A DNA stretch of 64,000 nucleotides. It comes from Sepiola atlantica. Lineage: Eukaryota > Mollusca > Cephalopoda > Sepiida > Sepiolidae. Positions 13,868 to 23,385 of this stretch are shown piece by piece. Position 1 is the stretch's first letter; each line of letters opens with the position of its first letter. The stretch spans positions 12,316,596 to 12,380,595 of the forward strand of contig OY744551.1 in assembly GCA_963556195.1 (NCBI GenBank), read 5' to 3'. Under the pieces are notes generated by a model. It saw only the letters and a list, made by a program, of their open reading frames with translations, searched no databases and was not told the origin of the DNA. Made by a program: the position numbers and the translations under genes.

Positions 13868-14773
13868 CTTTTAATCCTGACATTCGCGACCAAGTCCCGA
13901 TAAAATTGTCGTCTATCTTGAAAAACACGCATGATTGGCTAAGTGAAAGTGACGCTTACAGATGCATAGATAAAACATCTGACACTCAGTAAAATACACG
14001 TGAGAATTAAATAGATAAGTAGAAATATAAATTTTCTTGCGTTTGTAATCAGTTATTTGTTGTATATTTGTTTGTTGTATTCACCTCTATTTTCTTATTA
14101 ACTATACTACACACTCTCTTAATCCATATATATTATCTTCAGTCATACATGAAATAATAAGGTAGCCTTCATGCTCAAGCGATGCTGATTAAGGAGAGGG
14201 GCTGTTATGGATTATGTTACCCTTGCTTTACTAGAGATTGATAAGTAAAACACCTTTATAAGGGGTATCCATTGTCTTTCGTGATTGAATGTAGGCCTAT
14301 AACATCTTGGAAATTTAAGTAATCTTTTCATTTGTCTAATAGAATTGCTGTGCCAGTGCTAATACAACGTACCAACTATTTTTATAAACCATCTAGTAGA
14401 AATACCCGATGTTGCTCGGGATTGAATGAGGATCTCTATGTACTTTTACTTATGCTCATAACACCATATTGCTTTATTTATTTTTTTATTGACCCCCTCC
14501 TCCCGTTTAGCCCTTAATATAATCGAAAGAAGCTGAAATGTTCGAAAACTTTCTAATTTAGTGTCTTATACATATGATCTGAATTTCATTAAAATAGGAA
14601 ATACATATTTGCAGTTTTAAGTGGTTTCTGTCTCCATGTGTCACTTAGAGATCCTGGTAAACTTCCATTGTTTTCTCCAGTGAATTTTACATAATAATAC
14701 ACTTTTAAATTTCATGTAGCATCTCTTACTATAATGGAACACACAAACATCACATATACACACAGAAAATGAG

Positions 14774-14819
<46 letters not shown>

Positions 14820-15368
14820 TCGGCCCTACGCTCGCTTTGACACGATGCCCCAGACAATAACGTTCTTTCAAAGCTAAAACTAATAAACTTATTTACAACC
14901 CACTCATTCATTCCCCCTCCAAAACCCCCATTGACCGCTGCTGCTGACACGCAACCAAATTGATTTTCTCAATGTTCGATTCTTTCATTCACAAATCCGA
15001 AACTCGCCCCCTACAGGCAAATCGAATTGATGATTGTATGATTATTTTTCTGCATTTTTCTTCATCCTGCAAAAGTCTTACAAGAAAGACGACACGTTAA
15101 TGAATAAATAAATAATATAGTTTTCGGATGTTTTCTCTTTCACCCCCCCCATATATATATATATATATATATTGTTTTTAAATTCCTGAAACAGTTTTTC
15201 ATGGTAAACAACTGATGATCCCTTAAAATAGTGTTAGAAACAAACTAATATAATAACTGTAAAAAATAAATTGACTTACATGAGTGATTTTCCACTGAAA
15301 GACTTGGGACTATAAGTTTTTTGTTGTTTTTTTTAATATAGTTTTAATGGTTGAGAAACTTCCGAGAC

Positions 15369-15437
<69 letters not shown>

Positions 15438-17149
15438 ATAATTAGTAATATATCTTATATTTCATAGAATTGTATACGCCATTATATTTTCTTGCAGAAC
15501 TACATGCAATGGAGGTACATGAACACTTTCAACAGAATCATGCCCTTCATGGAAAGGACCCTCAGTATGCGTAATGGTGGTAGCAACTTCTTCATGGGTG
15601 ACCAGGTAGGTTGTCATATGATATGTTATAATCTGTTTAGACTCCGACGTTTGTTTTTAAATGATGCTATTTGGTTTCTTTTTCATTAATTTAGTCAGAA
15701 TTCTGCATAAAGATTACGAAGGTCATGCTTCAATAGTGAGTGGTCTGACTGAAGTCCTCGTTAGTCGCAGTGATTTTTTATAATGCAGGGTTGCACTTTT
15801 TGCATCCCCGACACCGAGAACAGGCAGCAAGACTCAACGATTGCATACGAAGTCGGGAAAGGTTCAGCCCAGAACACACAAAGGAATGATGCAGAAATAG
15901 CATTGCGCTTTCATTCCATTGATTTGCGGTTCCGCACCTGAACCGTCTGATGTCGAGTCGCCCTGCATTTTCATAAGAATCCTGCTTGTTTCGAAAACTG
16001 TCCGTTATGGATGTCCCTGCCTGGAACCAGAGTTCCAGGCAGCATATCTGTAACAGTTCCACGTTGCCACGGTTCCTACTACGAAGCGGAAAGGTATATT
16101 TTAGGAGTATCTGCTGTTTACTCCTATGTACGCATAGATTATCAGTACGTGTATATTGAATGTATATAGATATCTTATATTATTAATGAATTCCTATTTT
16201 ATTCACGTATATAATGTTGAATTGAATCACTTTTGGCATCGCAGAATAACTTGAGATAAGTTATCTCCCTTGATATGACAATTTGCGGACCTGATGTAAA
16301 ACTGGGCCTGGTTTTTACCCTCCAACATCAGCAAAGCTTAGAAGTTGAATGAAGTGAAAGCAATATTTCTACTCTTAATTTATTTATTTGCGGTTCTGGG
16401 CTTAACACATATTACATTCCAAAAGGGAATTTTGACGCTTAGTTAGATGTACAGATAATTGTATCCTACATCTTCGACACAAACTAAATACTGAGCTATA
16501 ACTCGAGTAAATGTTTATTTAATGAAATTTGCCCCAGACAAAGCATGATGCCACTTGATGTAAGAAGATAACAAGAACTAAAGATGATTATCGCGAAGAT
16601 AAGAGATGCCTATTTACCTTAGCCTTAAAAATACCTAGGCTATAGGTAAGAGGAAAACGGTGAGCAAAAAGACAGTTCCACATTCCGCAGTTCTTAGGAA
16701 GAATCTACTGGAATAGGAAGCTGTATTACAAAGACGTATCAACACAGCGAATTGATGAAGACCATTTAACAAACGAGTCAAACAAGCTGGAACAAAGGAA
16801 GCAGGGGATAGATCAGCAAATACCGAAGAACACATGTCATAATAGAAACGACTGATCAGATAGCAATTGGAGGTATCTTAAGACATCCCAAGCTGGCATA
16901 ATGGTTGCCTGAAAAAAAGATCCAGTTAGGGCTGCGACTAGACATCGTTCACCTAATAAAAACACTATTTTTTCGTTTTTGCAGATGATGTGGTGTGACA
17001 TGATGTGCTATTGTTGCATGGAGAACCCCTACATGGAGAACCAGTCCATGTTCAGCAGCTACCCCAAACTGATGGCCCTCTACAAACGGGTGTCCTCTCA
17101 TCCCAAGATCTGCGCATACCTCAAGAGCCGTTCCAACACCAACTGGTAA
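2839..17149 (+). CDS. S-crystallin gene 1 (six coding exons)
   Basis: Encodes a 224-residue S-crystallin, a soluble refractive lens protein recruited from sigma-class GST. Exons are 2839-2971, 6062-6157, 9532-9647, 10668-10724, 15498-15605 and 16985-17149; all introns are GT-AG and the phases (1,1,0,0,0) keep one frame. The N-terminal thioredoxin-like half starts [16 protein letters not shown], with Tyr7/Tyr8 at the GST catalytic position, Arg14, the cis-Pro region around Pro52 and a [12 protein letters not shown] segment at 63-74 replacing the glutathione-binding QS motif. The helical half carries an inserted peptide (116-134) and Asp175 of the GST N-capping box, but its usual Thr is Met. 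There are 31 Met in 224 residues, as expected of a high-refractive-index lens protein. The start codon has A at -3. Enzyme activity is probably weak or absent (inference from the family). Confidence 0.93.
3696..3828 (+). repeat. (TA)n arrays, gene 1 intron 1
   Basis: Two arrays split by AAGAGAGATACATGTA. Other arrays in this intron: 4035-4078, 4737-4785, 5348-5405, 5787-5853, 5954-6005; the last ends about 55 bp before exon 2. Confidence 0.95.
3829..3968. mobile_element. Foldback MITE-like element
   Basis: Inverted arms of about 55 bp; outer 18 bp (TTTAGATACTGTATATTA and complement) are nearly perfect, inner parts imperfect, with a short centre. Lies beside (TA)n in gene 1 intron 1. No ORF. 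Confidence 0.65.
4111..4499. mobile_element. Long inverted-repeat element with hammerhead-like cores
   Basis: Arms 4111-4280 and 4331-4499 are about 90% complementary. Each outward strand of an arm carries CTGAAGA (CTGAATA in the right arm), a stem II such as GGACCC/GGGTCT, GAAAG and a very short palindromic stem III before CTT, with TTCCC/GGGAG as stem I. Both arms read the same peptide, YKRQLMSRY...LADEFAI.WICLPS, on opposite strands. A third copy is at 40345-40560. In gene 1 intron 1, between (TA)n arrays. Confidence 0.6.
4786..5347 (-). repeat. Inverted copy of the ~300-bp tandem repeat
   Basis: Two units (4786-5096, 5097-5347) read AGTAAGGAAATTGACAACAT, GGCGAGACTGTCTTATAG, CCTCCTCATTTTGAT on the plus strand, the complement of 460-1180. 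In gene 1 intron 1. Confidence 0.78.
5406..5679 (+). mobile_element. Solo LTR, copy 1
   Basis: 274 bp with LTR-style ends TGTTGTGGT...ACCACAACA and a possible 5-bp duplication ATATA, though inside (TA)n that is weak evidence. TATAAAT at 5452 may be its promoter. A reverse-oriented copy is at 27598-27865. No internal region or second LTR is present. Confidence 0.65.
6062..6157 (+). CDS. S-crystallin gene 1, exon 2
   Basis: Residues 45-76 plus the first base of codon 77 (phase 1 to phase 1). It contains [13 protein letters not shown] and the MAIARYLAR helix, equivalent to the glutathione-binding end of the GST N-terminal domain. It differs from gene 2 at residues 50, 51 and 59. Acceptor TTTTCAG, donor GTAAGT. 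Confidence 0.93.
6316..6446 (+). repeat. Minisatellite, ~25 bp x 5
   Basis: GTTGTTCTTTTCTTTCTATC repeated five times with small changes in gene 1 intron 2. The rest of 6160-7350 is AT-rich intron without recognisable features. Confidence 0.75.
8120..8201 (+). repeat. (TA)41 array, gene 1 intron 2
   Basis: Among the longest uninterrupted TA arrays. Also in this intron: 7351-7395, 8460-8514, 8655-8711 and 9175-9253. Confidence 0.95.
8200..8440 (-). repeat. GATAAC-family element copy
   Basis: Minus-strand copy in gene 1 intron 2: TCTGC/GCAGA stem I is kept but CTGATGA is CTTATTA; GATCGATAACATCGACAT is intact. Flanked by (TA)n. The open frames across it are artefacts of the (TA)n. Confidence 0.5.
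9254..9345 (-). repeat. Single retrozyme-like repeat with hammerhead-like core
   Basis: Minus strand: CTGAAGA, stem II GTCAT/ATGGC (one wobble), GAAAT, short stem III and GTC cleavage site (9263/9264). Stem I pairs poorly, so activity is doubtful. It lies between a (TA)n array and unique sequence in gene 1 intron 2. Confidence 0.5.
9532..9647 (+). CDS. S-crystallin gene 1, exon 3
   Basis: Residues 77-115, entering phase 1 and leaving phase 0. It begins the all-helical domain ([19 protein letters not shown], ending KNGRFR). Protein identical to gene 2. The donor GTGAGT is followed within about 30 bp by a truncated Penelope-like element. Confidence 0.93.
9661..10146 (+). mobile_element. Penelope-like element 3' coding end (GIY-YIG)
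   Basis: An open frame from about 9679 to TAG at 10144-10146 encodes the C-terminus of a Penelope-like retroelement: a CNC...CPL...CLT cysteine segment, [17 protein letters not shown] (GIY-YIG endonuclease core with the Arg-Tyr-His helix), and [14 protein letters not shown]. The reverse transcriptase is missing, so it is 5'-truncated. It starts about 30 bp after exon 3 of gene 1, in intron 3, in the sense direction. A hammerhead ribozyme follows at 10495-10550. Confidence 0.82.
10495..10550 (+). ncRNA. Hammerhead ribozyme in the PLE tail
   Basis: Type I hammerhead layout: stem I AGC/GCT, core CTGACGA, stem II TCCCC/GGGGA, GAAAC, stem III ACAC/GTGT with a 10-nt loop, and predicted cleavage after GTA (between 10542 and 10543). 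All conserved core positions are present; the base pair at the foot of stem II is a U-U mismatch. Hammerheads are known in Penelope-like elements. Decayed copies lie at 44526-44580 and 44449-44503. Confidence 0.72.
10575..10639 (+). repeat. (TA)n array before exon 4 of gene 1
   Basis: Ends 28 bp upstream of the exon 4 acceptor; length change could affect the branch-point region. In intron 4 similar arrays are at 12641-12729, 12831-12888, 13493-13554, 14774-14818, 15150-15171 and 15369-15434. Confidence 0.95.
10668..10724 (+). CDS. S-crystallin gene 1, exon 4 (inserted peptide)
   Basis: A 57-nt phase-0 exon encoding 19 residues (116-134), [19 protein letters not shown]. It matches the extra central peptide that distinguishes most S-crystallins from active cephalopod GST. 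Gly, Asn and Asp rich, probably a flexible surface loop. Protein identical in gene 2. Confidence 0.92.
10907..11220 (-). mobile_element. LINE C-terminal fragment (minus strand)
   Basis: The minus strand reads [20 protein letters not shown] then [10 protein letters not shown], the WN-LPEE tail of a jockey/CR1-type LINE; upstream RRSLRG lies in a shifted frame. It sits in gene 1 intron 4. Confidence 0.6.
12065..12512 (+). repeat. 450-bp purine-only minisatellite
   Basis: Nearly pure AG strand built on AGAGAGGGGGTAAGAGGGAG with ATGG interruptions. Long polypurine tracts can form triplex (H-DNA). Open frames here are composition artefacts. In gene 1 intron 4. Confidence 0.85.
12907..12958 (-). 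ncRNA. Hammerhead ribozyme, retrozyme locus 1 unit a
   Basis: On the minus strand: stem I TCTATG/CATAGA (6 bp), CTGATGA, stem II GTCT/AGAC, GAAAC, stem III ACG-TATA-CGT, cleavage after GTC. Every conserved core base is present. ACGTATACGT is a perfect 10-nt palindrome, as in hammerheads that act as dimers. Confidence 0.82.
13226..13277 (-). ncRNA. Hammerhead ribozyme, retrozyme locus 1 unit b
   Basis: Same 52-bp sequence as unit a, 319 bp downstream. Predicted cleavage lies between 13231 and 13232. Two intact hammerheads bracket one full unit, so a transcript could release a 319-nt monomer. Confidence 0.82.
13803..13870 (+). repeat. (ATT)n microsatellite
   Basis: About 22 ATT copies in gene 1 intron 4. 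Confidence 0.9.
14391..14430 (+). repeat. CCCGGCGTTGCCCGG-type repeat start
   Basis: CTAGTAGAAATACCCGATGT. Related starts are at 17218-17250 (CTAGCAGGGCTACCTGACGT, 3' side of gene 1) and 46248-46280 (CTAGATGAAACTACCTGGCG, gene 2 intron 2). Family unknown; probably the edge of a dispersed non-autonomous element. Confidence 0.45.
15498..15605 (+). CDS. S-crystallin gene 1, exon 5
   Basis: Residues 135-170, phase 0 at both ends. It encodes the helix with [14 protein letters not shown] and the FFMGDQ turn, corresponding to the FLEGLL/FFVGN region of squid GST. One residue (164) differs from gene 2. Acceptor TTGCAG, donor GTAGGT. Confidence 0.93.
15780..16980. other. Gene 1 intron 5, unassigned
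   Basis: 15780-16080 has higher GC than its surroundings and an open minus-strand frame with several Cys, but no family I recognise; it may be an old repeat. 16080-16980 is ordinary AT-rich intron. Confidence 0.4.
16985..17149 (+). CDS. S-crystallin gene 1, exon 6 and stop
   Basis: Residues 171-224 and TAA. It starts [20 protein letters not shown]: the Asp of the GST N-capping box is kept and its Thr is Met. It ends in the [16 protein letters not shown] helix and NTNW. It differs from gene 2 at residues 195, 201 and 214. The 3' UTR is interrupted near 17218 by an interspersed repeat; AATAAA at 17403-17408 is a possible poly(A) signal. Confidence 0.93.
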   Translation: MMWCDMMCYCCMENPYMENQSMFSSYPKLMALYKRVSSHPKICAYLKSRSNTNW

Positions 17150-17299
17150 ACCAACCGACTTTTGAACAGGTGAAGAGTTTTGATTCGTTTGATTCATTAC
17201 GGTCCAATTTTTATAAACTAGCAGGGCTACCTGACGTTGCCCGGTCGTGGGGAGTATGAAGTAATTTATTTTTATCAATAACAATTGATTTTCTACTGT

Positions 17300-17840
17300 T
17301 GTCACACGCGAGGTAAATCTTACTGCAAAATCCGAAACAATTAATTTAATTAAAACTTAACAAAAAAAAAGAATATGCGAGTTAACTCTTACTTACATAA
17401 CAAATAAACAAGTACAGTTTTACAATTTTTTTTAATCATCTCTGTAAGCCTCTGTCTGTCTGTCTGTCTGTCCGTCTGTCCTCCTGTCCGTCCGTCCGTC
17501 CGTCCGTCTGTCTGTCTGTATGTATGTATGTATGTATGTATGTTATCTATCTATCTATCTATCTATCTATCTGTAAATAAAGAATCTATGTGCCCGTAGA
17601 GTAATTCCTACTATAGTCACAAAAAATATTAATAACAAAGGAATATTTTTGTGTTTAGTAAAAGTGAAAGTAATTCGAAGTAAAACTTATGAACCCACCC
17701 CCCACTTAACAAATTAGCGATTTAAATCATTCTTAAATAACAAATACTTAAGTAAAGTTTTACAAAGAATATGCGAAAAAATCCGCCCTCTGTTTCCTTC
17801 TATCCTTCTCTCTCTTTCTCTTTCTCTCTCTTTCTCTCTC

Positions 17841-17904
<64 letters not shown>

Positions 17905-18200
17905 CTCTCTTTCTTTCTTGTATTTACTATTTCTCTCCTGTATATAAATGAATAAAACATACATGTGCCCGTAGTAAATTCCTACTTTTGTCACAAAACG
18001 TGGAAAACAAGGGATTTTTTTGTGTTAATTAAAAGTGAAAAACATTCGAGATATAACAAGGAAAACAAAGACAGTTGTGCGTGAAATCTTACTAGAAGAA
18101 CGAGTTTAGTTTACAAAAAAATGAAATACGCGATATATATTTTATATTAAAAAAATAAAGAAAACTTATCCGCCCTCTCTTACCCTATCTCTCTCTCTCT
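17300..18200 (+). repeat. Tandem ~375-bp repeat with expanding microsatellites
   Basis: Three diverged units share CTTACT..AAATAACA, GTGCCCGTAG.AATTCCTAC and TCACAAAA; each holds a different microsatellite: (TCTG)n/(TGTA)n/(CTAT)n at 17445-17575, (CTAT)n at 17843-17902, (CT)n at 18189-18204. Follows gene 1. Confidence 0.65.
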
Positions 18201-18204
18201 CTCT

Positions 18205-18206
18205 AA

Positions 18207-18249
<43 letters not shown>

Positions 18250-18472
18250 CATACATATATACATACATATATATATACATACATATATCTATATACATAC
18301 ATACATATATATACATACATACATACATATACATATATACATATATATATATACATATATATATACATACATACATATATATACATACATACATACATAC
18401 ATATACATATATACATATATATATATACATATATATACATACATATGTATATATATACATATATATATATAC

Positions 18473-18541
<69 letters not shown>
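18205..18541 (+). repeat. (TA)n/(TACA)n array
   Basis: TA dinucleotides mixed with TACATACATA, then pure TA at the end. All frames through it are artefacts. 18542-19770 is AT-rich with nothing recognised. Confidence 0.9.
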
Positions 18542-18543
<2 letters not shown>

Positions 18544-19770
18544 TATACGATCAGTACATTTTTATTAGGACTCTCTTAAAAAAAATCAGCTTGATGATTA
18601 TCAACCGGTAACACCAGAGCATAAACAATAAGTCAGGTTAATTTTAAATTCCAATAACCATGGTTTTTTTTTAATTTTTTATTTTTATTTTCTCACATTT
18701 TCAAAAAACATAACATTCCTGTGAGATATATATTTATATCCCGTTTCTCTTGAGATGAGCCAAACAATATCATTATATCAATATCGTATCTGCAACACTT
18801 CAAGATGATCAGAAAAGTCTACAAAGTGTAAAAGTTCTCAAATTGAAAAGTCTTGAAAAAACCTACAGCACACAGTGGGTCATAGTGGGCGAAAACAAAG
18901 AAAACACCAACTCACACGTGAAAAAAAAAAAACTCATTAAGACGCCATTTTAAAATTTTCGGTTAGGAGATAACACATTCAAAATGCCCGGACATTGGTA
19001 AATTTTAATTCAGTGATATTCTTTAATATAGTTAATTAATTCTATCATTTATTTATAAAAAAAATGAATTCACTCGAAAGAAAGTTTACTTGCCTGTTTG
19101 TAAGTTAAATCAAGTAATTTCAAATCGTAACCTAACTTTTAGGTTTAGTTCGGCAAAAGTCGATTTGGTCCGGTTCAAATTCTATAGAAGCTCACGCATA
19201 TATTAAAACATCGTTTATTTACTATTTTTTTCGAGGGCAAACTCTCATAACTAAATGTTCTAAAATGCAAAGGTGTCTATGGATGGAATTACTTCGTCGT
19301 AATTTTTCTGCATGACTAATTCCCACGTGTGCAGCCAAGTGAAAATAAAAACACCGCCATCTAAGCGGTCTAAAATGATGAGGGACTGTGATTTGATAAA
19401 CACCGCTTGTCAATTTTTGATTTCAATAACGGAAGCCATTGCCAAGTGGACACATTCTATCTTACCATAAATTTATCTGTACTGTTCTATGCTTACTAAA
19501 AAATGTGACTGCATTTCTACTAATATCTTCGGTCGTGCTATGCCATAGTCTTAAAAAACGTTACATGATGTTCCTTTGCACGCAGTATTATAAGGTGAGA
19601 ATCAAGAGTAAGTCGGGTAATACTGGGAAAGAAGTGACGTCCTCCCCTACACCTACATTTAGTGGCTAATAAAAAGGAAGATTTTGAGTCGCCCTCGACC
19701 ACTTACTTAATTTTATTTAGTAGAAGAATATATGACATAAATAATATGGTATATATATATTTTTTTTCAG

Positions 19771-19906
19771 ATGATGTAAAATGATTTTTGAATATACTAT
19801 GGATACATTGCAACAATGACCCACGAACTGGTAACCCTCTATACATCTGTGCTTGTTGCCCTGAACATCTGTGCTCGCATGAAAAGCGTTTGTAACACAT
19901 GTTTGT
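19771..19906 (+). pseudogene. Decayed S-crystallin/GST exon 6, copy A
   Basis: Begins after a polypyrimidine tract and CAG with ATGATG, as real exon 6 does, then has in-frame stops. From about 19821 it reads HELVTLYTSVLVALNICA, aligning with the [19 protein letters not shown] segment of exon 6, then KSVCNT against KSRSNT. It is internally shortened. An AATAAA at 19982-19987 follows and is shared with copy B. It cannot be functional as it stands. No other exons of this relic were found. Confidence 0.75.
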
Positions 19907-20544
19907 TTGAGAACTTATTGATTTGAATGTTGAGATAAATAAACAAATCTTCCTGCGTATGAATACATACTGATTTTTATTAATAAAATATTTGCTTTGA
20001 ATCATACTCTGTACTTAATTTGTTTTTGTCTTCATATCGGAACTTATTGTATCTTTCTTTTATCATGAATATCGTATAAAAATATTTCGGAGATGTGGAC
20101 CACGTACTGTGCACATATCAAGGGTCTGGAGAGATTCTAGCAAACATGCCCGAGAAGTATCTTAACCCTTAATTTACAATTTCTTAGAGTAGACACAACT
20201 GTTCTATAGTCAGCTGGAGTGTCTGGAACAAAACTGCGTGTCCTACGTCGTCAGAAGTGCTGAGCTGGGCACATATCTAGGATAGAAAATTACAGGTTTA
20301 ATAAATGACGGCTATATGGGGACGGTAGCAGATAAACGCCCGAAACAAAAACCACAAAGAAGGGTACAGATTTCGAGCAAGCCAGAAGAGTACCTGACTC
20401 AAAGTCAGCAGGAAACAGTGTTTGGTCATATTTAGTTCCTGATATTAAATAATTCCTGTTTTGGTTTCTTAAGTTTTGATATGAGAGTTGATAATTTGTA
20501 TAATTTGGATTATTCGGACTACTGTTCTCATTTTGAGTGTTATT

Positions 20545-20870
20545 CTCGTAAGGACCCGTGGCTTAACGGATAAGCACTAATCAAAATTCACTATTCAGTA
20601 TTCTGAAGGTTGAAGGTTCAATCCTCAGTGCGGCCGATACTAGGAATTGTAACTTACTGAAGCTTTCTATCCGGGCATGACTGAGTTAACGAAAGCATGC
20701 TACCCCGTGGATTAAATAATGGGTTCCGTTCGAAATTCCGTGCAGATTCCCGAGTTCGACAAAATACACCTGAAGACGGTCGGAGGTTACGTCGGCCAAA
20801 ACGTTGTGATAATAATAAATGAGCACAGTAGTCCGAATAATCCAAATTATACGAATTCCTGTTTTGGGTT
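20545..20870 (+). mobile_element. tRNA-derived SINE with hammerhead-like body
   Basis: RNA polymerase III A box TGGCTTAACGG at 20559-20569 and B box GGTTCAATCC at 20615-20624. The body contains TTCGAAATTCCGT and, at 20766-20812, CTGAAGA, a GGTCGG/GTCGGCC stem, AAAAC (GAAAC in other copies) and GTTGTGAT. It ends AGTAGTCCGAATAATCC. tRNA-derived SINEs (OR1, OR2, OK) are known in octopus; I cannot say which this is. A minus-strand fragment lies at 20480-20540. Confidence 0.7.
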
Positions 20871-20899
20871 GCTTACTCTTCTGGTTTGTCAAATTTGCA

Positions 20900-22660
20900 C
20901 TAATTTTTTTTTCATAATTTATTTATTAAATTATTAGGTGAAAGTACAAAGTAGTTAACAATGGCTTTCTAAATAATATTCTGCAGTTTACAGGCCGTGC
21001 TGAAATAAACACGTTATTATTTCAAAAGCTATTCTTAACATATGGAGGGGATTTTGTTAACTATTCTGTACTTTTACCTAACAATTTAATAAATAAATTC
21101 ATAAATTTGGGAAACTGTCGCCGGAAGTTATGTTACGGATGAAGTTTAATATCGGGAACTAAATCTGACCAAACACCGTTTTCTGCTGAAGTATTTGCTG
21201 TTTATTGCTGAACGTTGGTGAAATAAAACGTAGAGAAAAAAAAGCAGAGAAGGCAGTAATGAAGAAAATATATGTATTAAATGATCATAAAGGAAAAATG
21301 TCTGCGGATTGAGCCTGCCTATAGACAAATGAAAATACAAATTTTACGTCCGACATAGACGGCTTTCTGATTAAGTCTGATTGACGGATTCAAAATAAAA
21401 AGACGGTTCCTTACGTGTTGATAGAACTACAAGACGCAATGATAACCCGCCAACATTTTCTGTTAATTGGTCAAGAATAATTTTCTTTGCCAATCGGATA
21501 CGGATGTTTTGGAATACAAGTGATATAATTCATTGTCATTATAGACAAAAGGGGATTATTATTTTAAAATTAAAGTGGAGGTAAGTCTTTTTCATAGCCT
21601 GTATTTCCACATGAGATCCCATGGCGGCAATTTTCTGGGTGTGTAAGCATATTGAGCGAAGTGGGATGACAGAGGATGCATTCGAACCATAGAGAGGGAA
21701 GACTATAGAATGAATTAAAGTTACGAGAATCAACAGGCGTATTGTTGCGTTCTAAGCGGAAATCATATTGAAATCCTTTAAAAATGGACTGTGATTTAAT
21801 AGCAAATAAATTCAGCAATAGTTGTCACAGAGGCTTAAAGAATTATTTTCTGACTAAATAAACTAGTAGCACATCAATCCAATCCTGGGGTGCTATTTCA
21901 TCCAAGGTTTATATCAATATTATACACAGTATCTAATTAGTACAACATTAAAGGGACTTTTCCACGGTTCATTTGTATACTGGTCCAATAAACTTTACGT
22001 TACAGGGCATAAACGAACCACACAAATAATGATTTAGTTAATGTAATTATTAATATTCTAATCACTTAAATAATATTTTTGGCTAGCTGGCGTCGTCATG
22101 CGTTCGTGTGTTCTGTTTCCCTCTAAGAACCGAGGCGAGTTCGTTAGCTGAAATCAAAGGTTATCTGAATGTTTTCTTAATATTATTCAATTAATTCAAC
22201 AACAAAAAAAAATAATGGAGTTTATTCAACCGGTTATTGTCCTGAAACTGAAGAGTTAAAGGTGGAAAAAAGAGTGTTACATCTCGTTTAAGCGCATAAC
22301 TTAATTATTAACGTTTTGTTAGACAATTTAAAAACACGCCTTATCTTTACTAAGGCTCCTACTAAGACTTACTATTTTATCCCAGATATACTGTCAGTCT
22401 TAAACAGGTGACATCTGCTTCCGGTCCCAACAATTCATCAGGGTCAATCACTTGACCCCTTCGTGACCGCGTGCCTGACACGTTTCATGTGTTCCCACAT
22501 CTATCTTAGAAATATATACCGGCTAATATATTTCAAAAATAGAAGGCTCCCTTCAGTCTTTAGAAACAATATATACCTCCTGTAAAGGTGCCTGCGCGTC
22601 TAATTGTGAAACAATGGTTGCGCAATCTGTAACTGCACCTCTCCTCAGTTAGCACTGCTT
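20900..22660. other. Intergenic, nothing recognised
   Basis: AT-rich unique-looking DNA. Short open frames on both strands have no recognisable motifs. The same holds for 23400-24180 and 25200-25800. Confidence 0.6.
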
Positions 22661-22679
22661 GATTAAAGTGGCAAGTACA

Positions 22680-22815
22680 AGACGACTGGAAACGATGCCG
22701 AGATAAGCGGAGAGAACATACAACACCTGGTATTCACAAATGGTCACCCATTTTACTACTGCCCGTCGCTTACCTTATGTGATCTAACAGGAACCGGTGT
22801 GTTAACGTAATTATA
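22680..22815 (-). pseudogene. 5S rRNA-derived sequence (minus)
   Basis: The minus strand reads ACACCGGTTCCTGTTAGATC, AAGGTAAGCGACGGGC, ATGGGTGACC and TGAATACCAGGTGTTGTA, collinear with metazoan 5S rRNA but diverged. A downstream GCTTATCTCGGCATCG segment recurs at 12020-12065, so it is probably part of a 5S-derived SINE. Confidence 0.65.
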
Positions 22816-23254
22816 GGTACTAGCTAATAGCACTTAGTAGATGTACCTCTATTGTTGATTATTAAGCCCATGAGGAGCTAAATGCTTTAATGTATGATAT
22901 ACTTAACAACATTACATCGTCGATTCAACAGTAAAGTGTTCTCTTCAACAATCAAGAACATCGTCTTTTCTTGTAATCAAATTGAGTAAAGTTGGGTAAT
23001 AGAGGATGCCCTGACACAATCGATATCAGTCAAAAGACCTTAAAAGATCTTACGGCCACGCGAATAAACATAACTCTTCATGTCAGCTGATTTCTCTTTC
23101 TACCACTGATGTTAGATTGCTTTTAAAACTATTTAAACCACGGTTTTTACGTCGTATGCTTCAGTTGAGGTTTCGACCGATTAGATGTTCCTTATAACAG
23201 ATATGTTGGCCAGAAGTTATTCTTTATAATTGTGCAATTGGCATAGGACACGTT

Positions 23255-23385
23255 TTCTGTGTACATGCTTCAGTGTAACCACGTCGACACACCGGTTCTC
23301 GTCAGATCACCGAAGTAAAGCCACGTTGAGTCTGGTTATTATCAGATGAGTTACTATTTGGGAATACCAATCCCTGTTCAAGTAT
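23255..23385 (+). pseudogene. 5S rRNA-derived sequence (plus)
   Basis: Reads ACACCGGTTCTCGTCAGATC, ACCGAAGTAAAGCCACGTTG and TTTGGGAATACC, collinear with 5S rRNA (internal promoter region included) with substitutions; not a functional 5S gene. Inverted relative to 22680-22815. Confidence 0.68.

Noticed and set aside
16949..17305. 118-codon minus-strand frame over exon 6
   Set aside because: Antisense shadow of S-crystallin exon 6.
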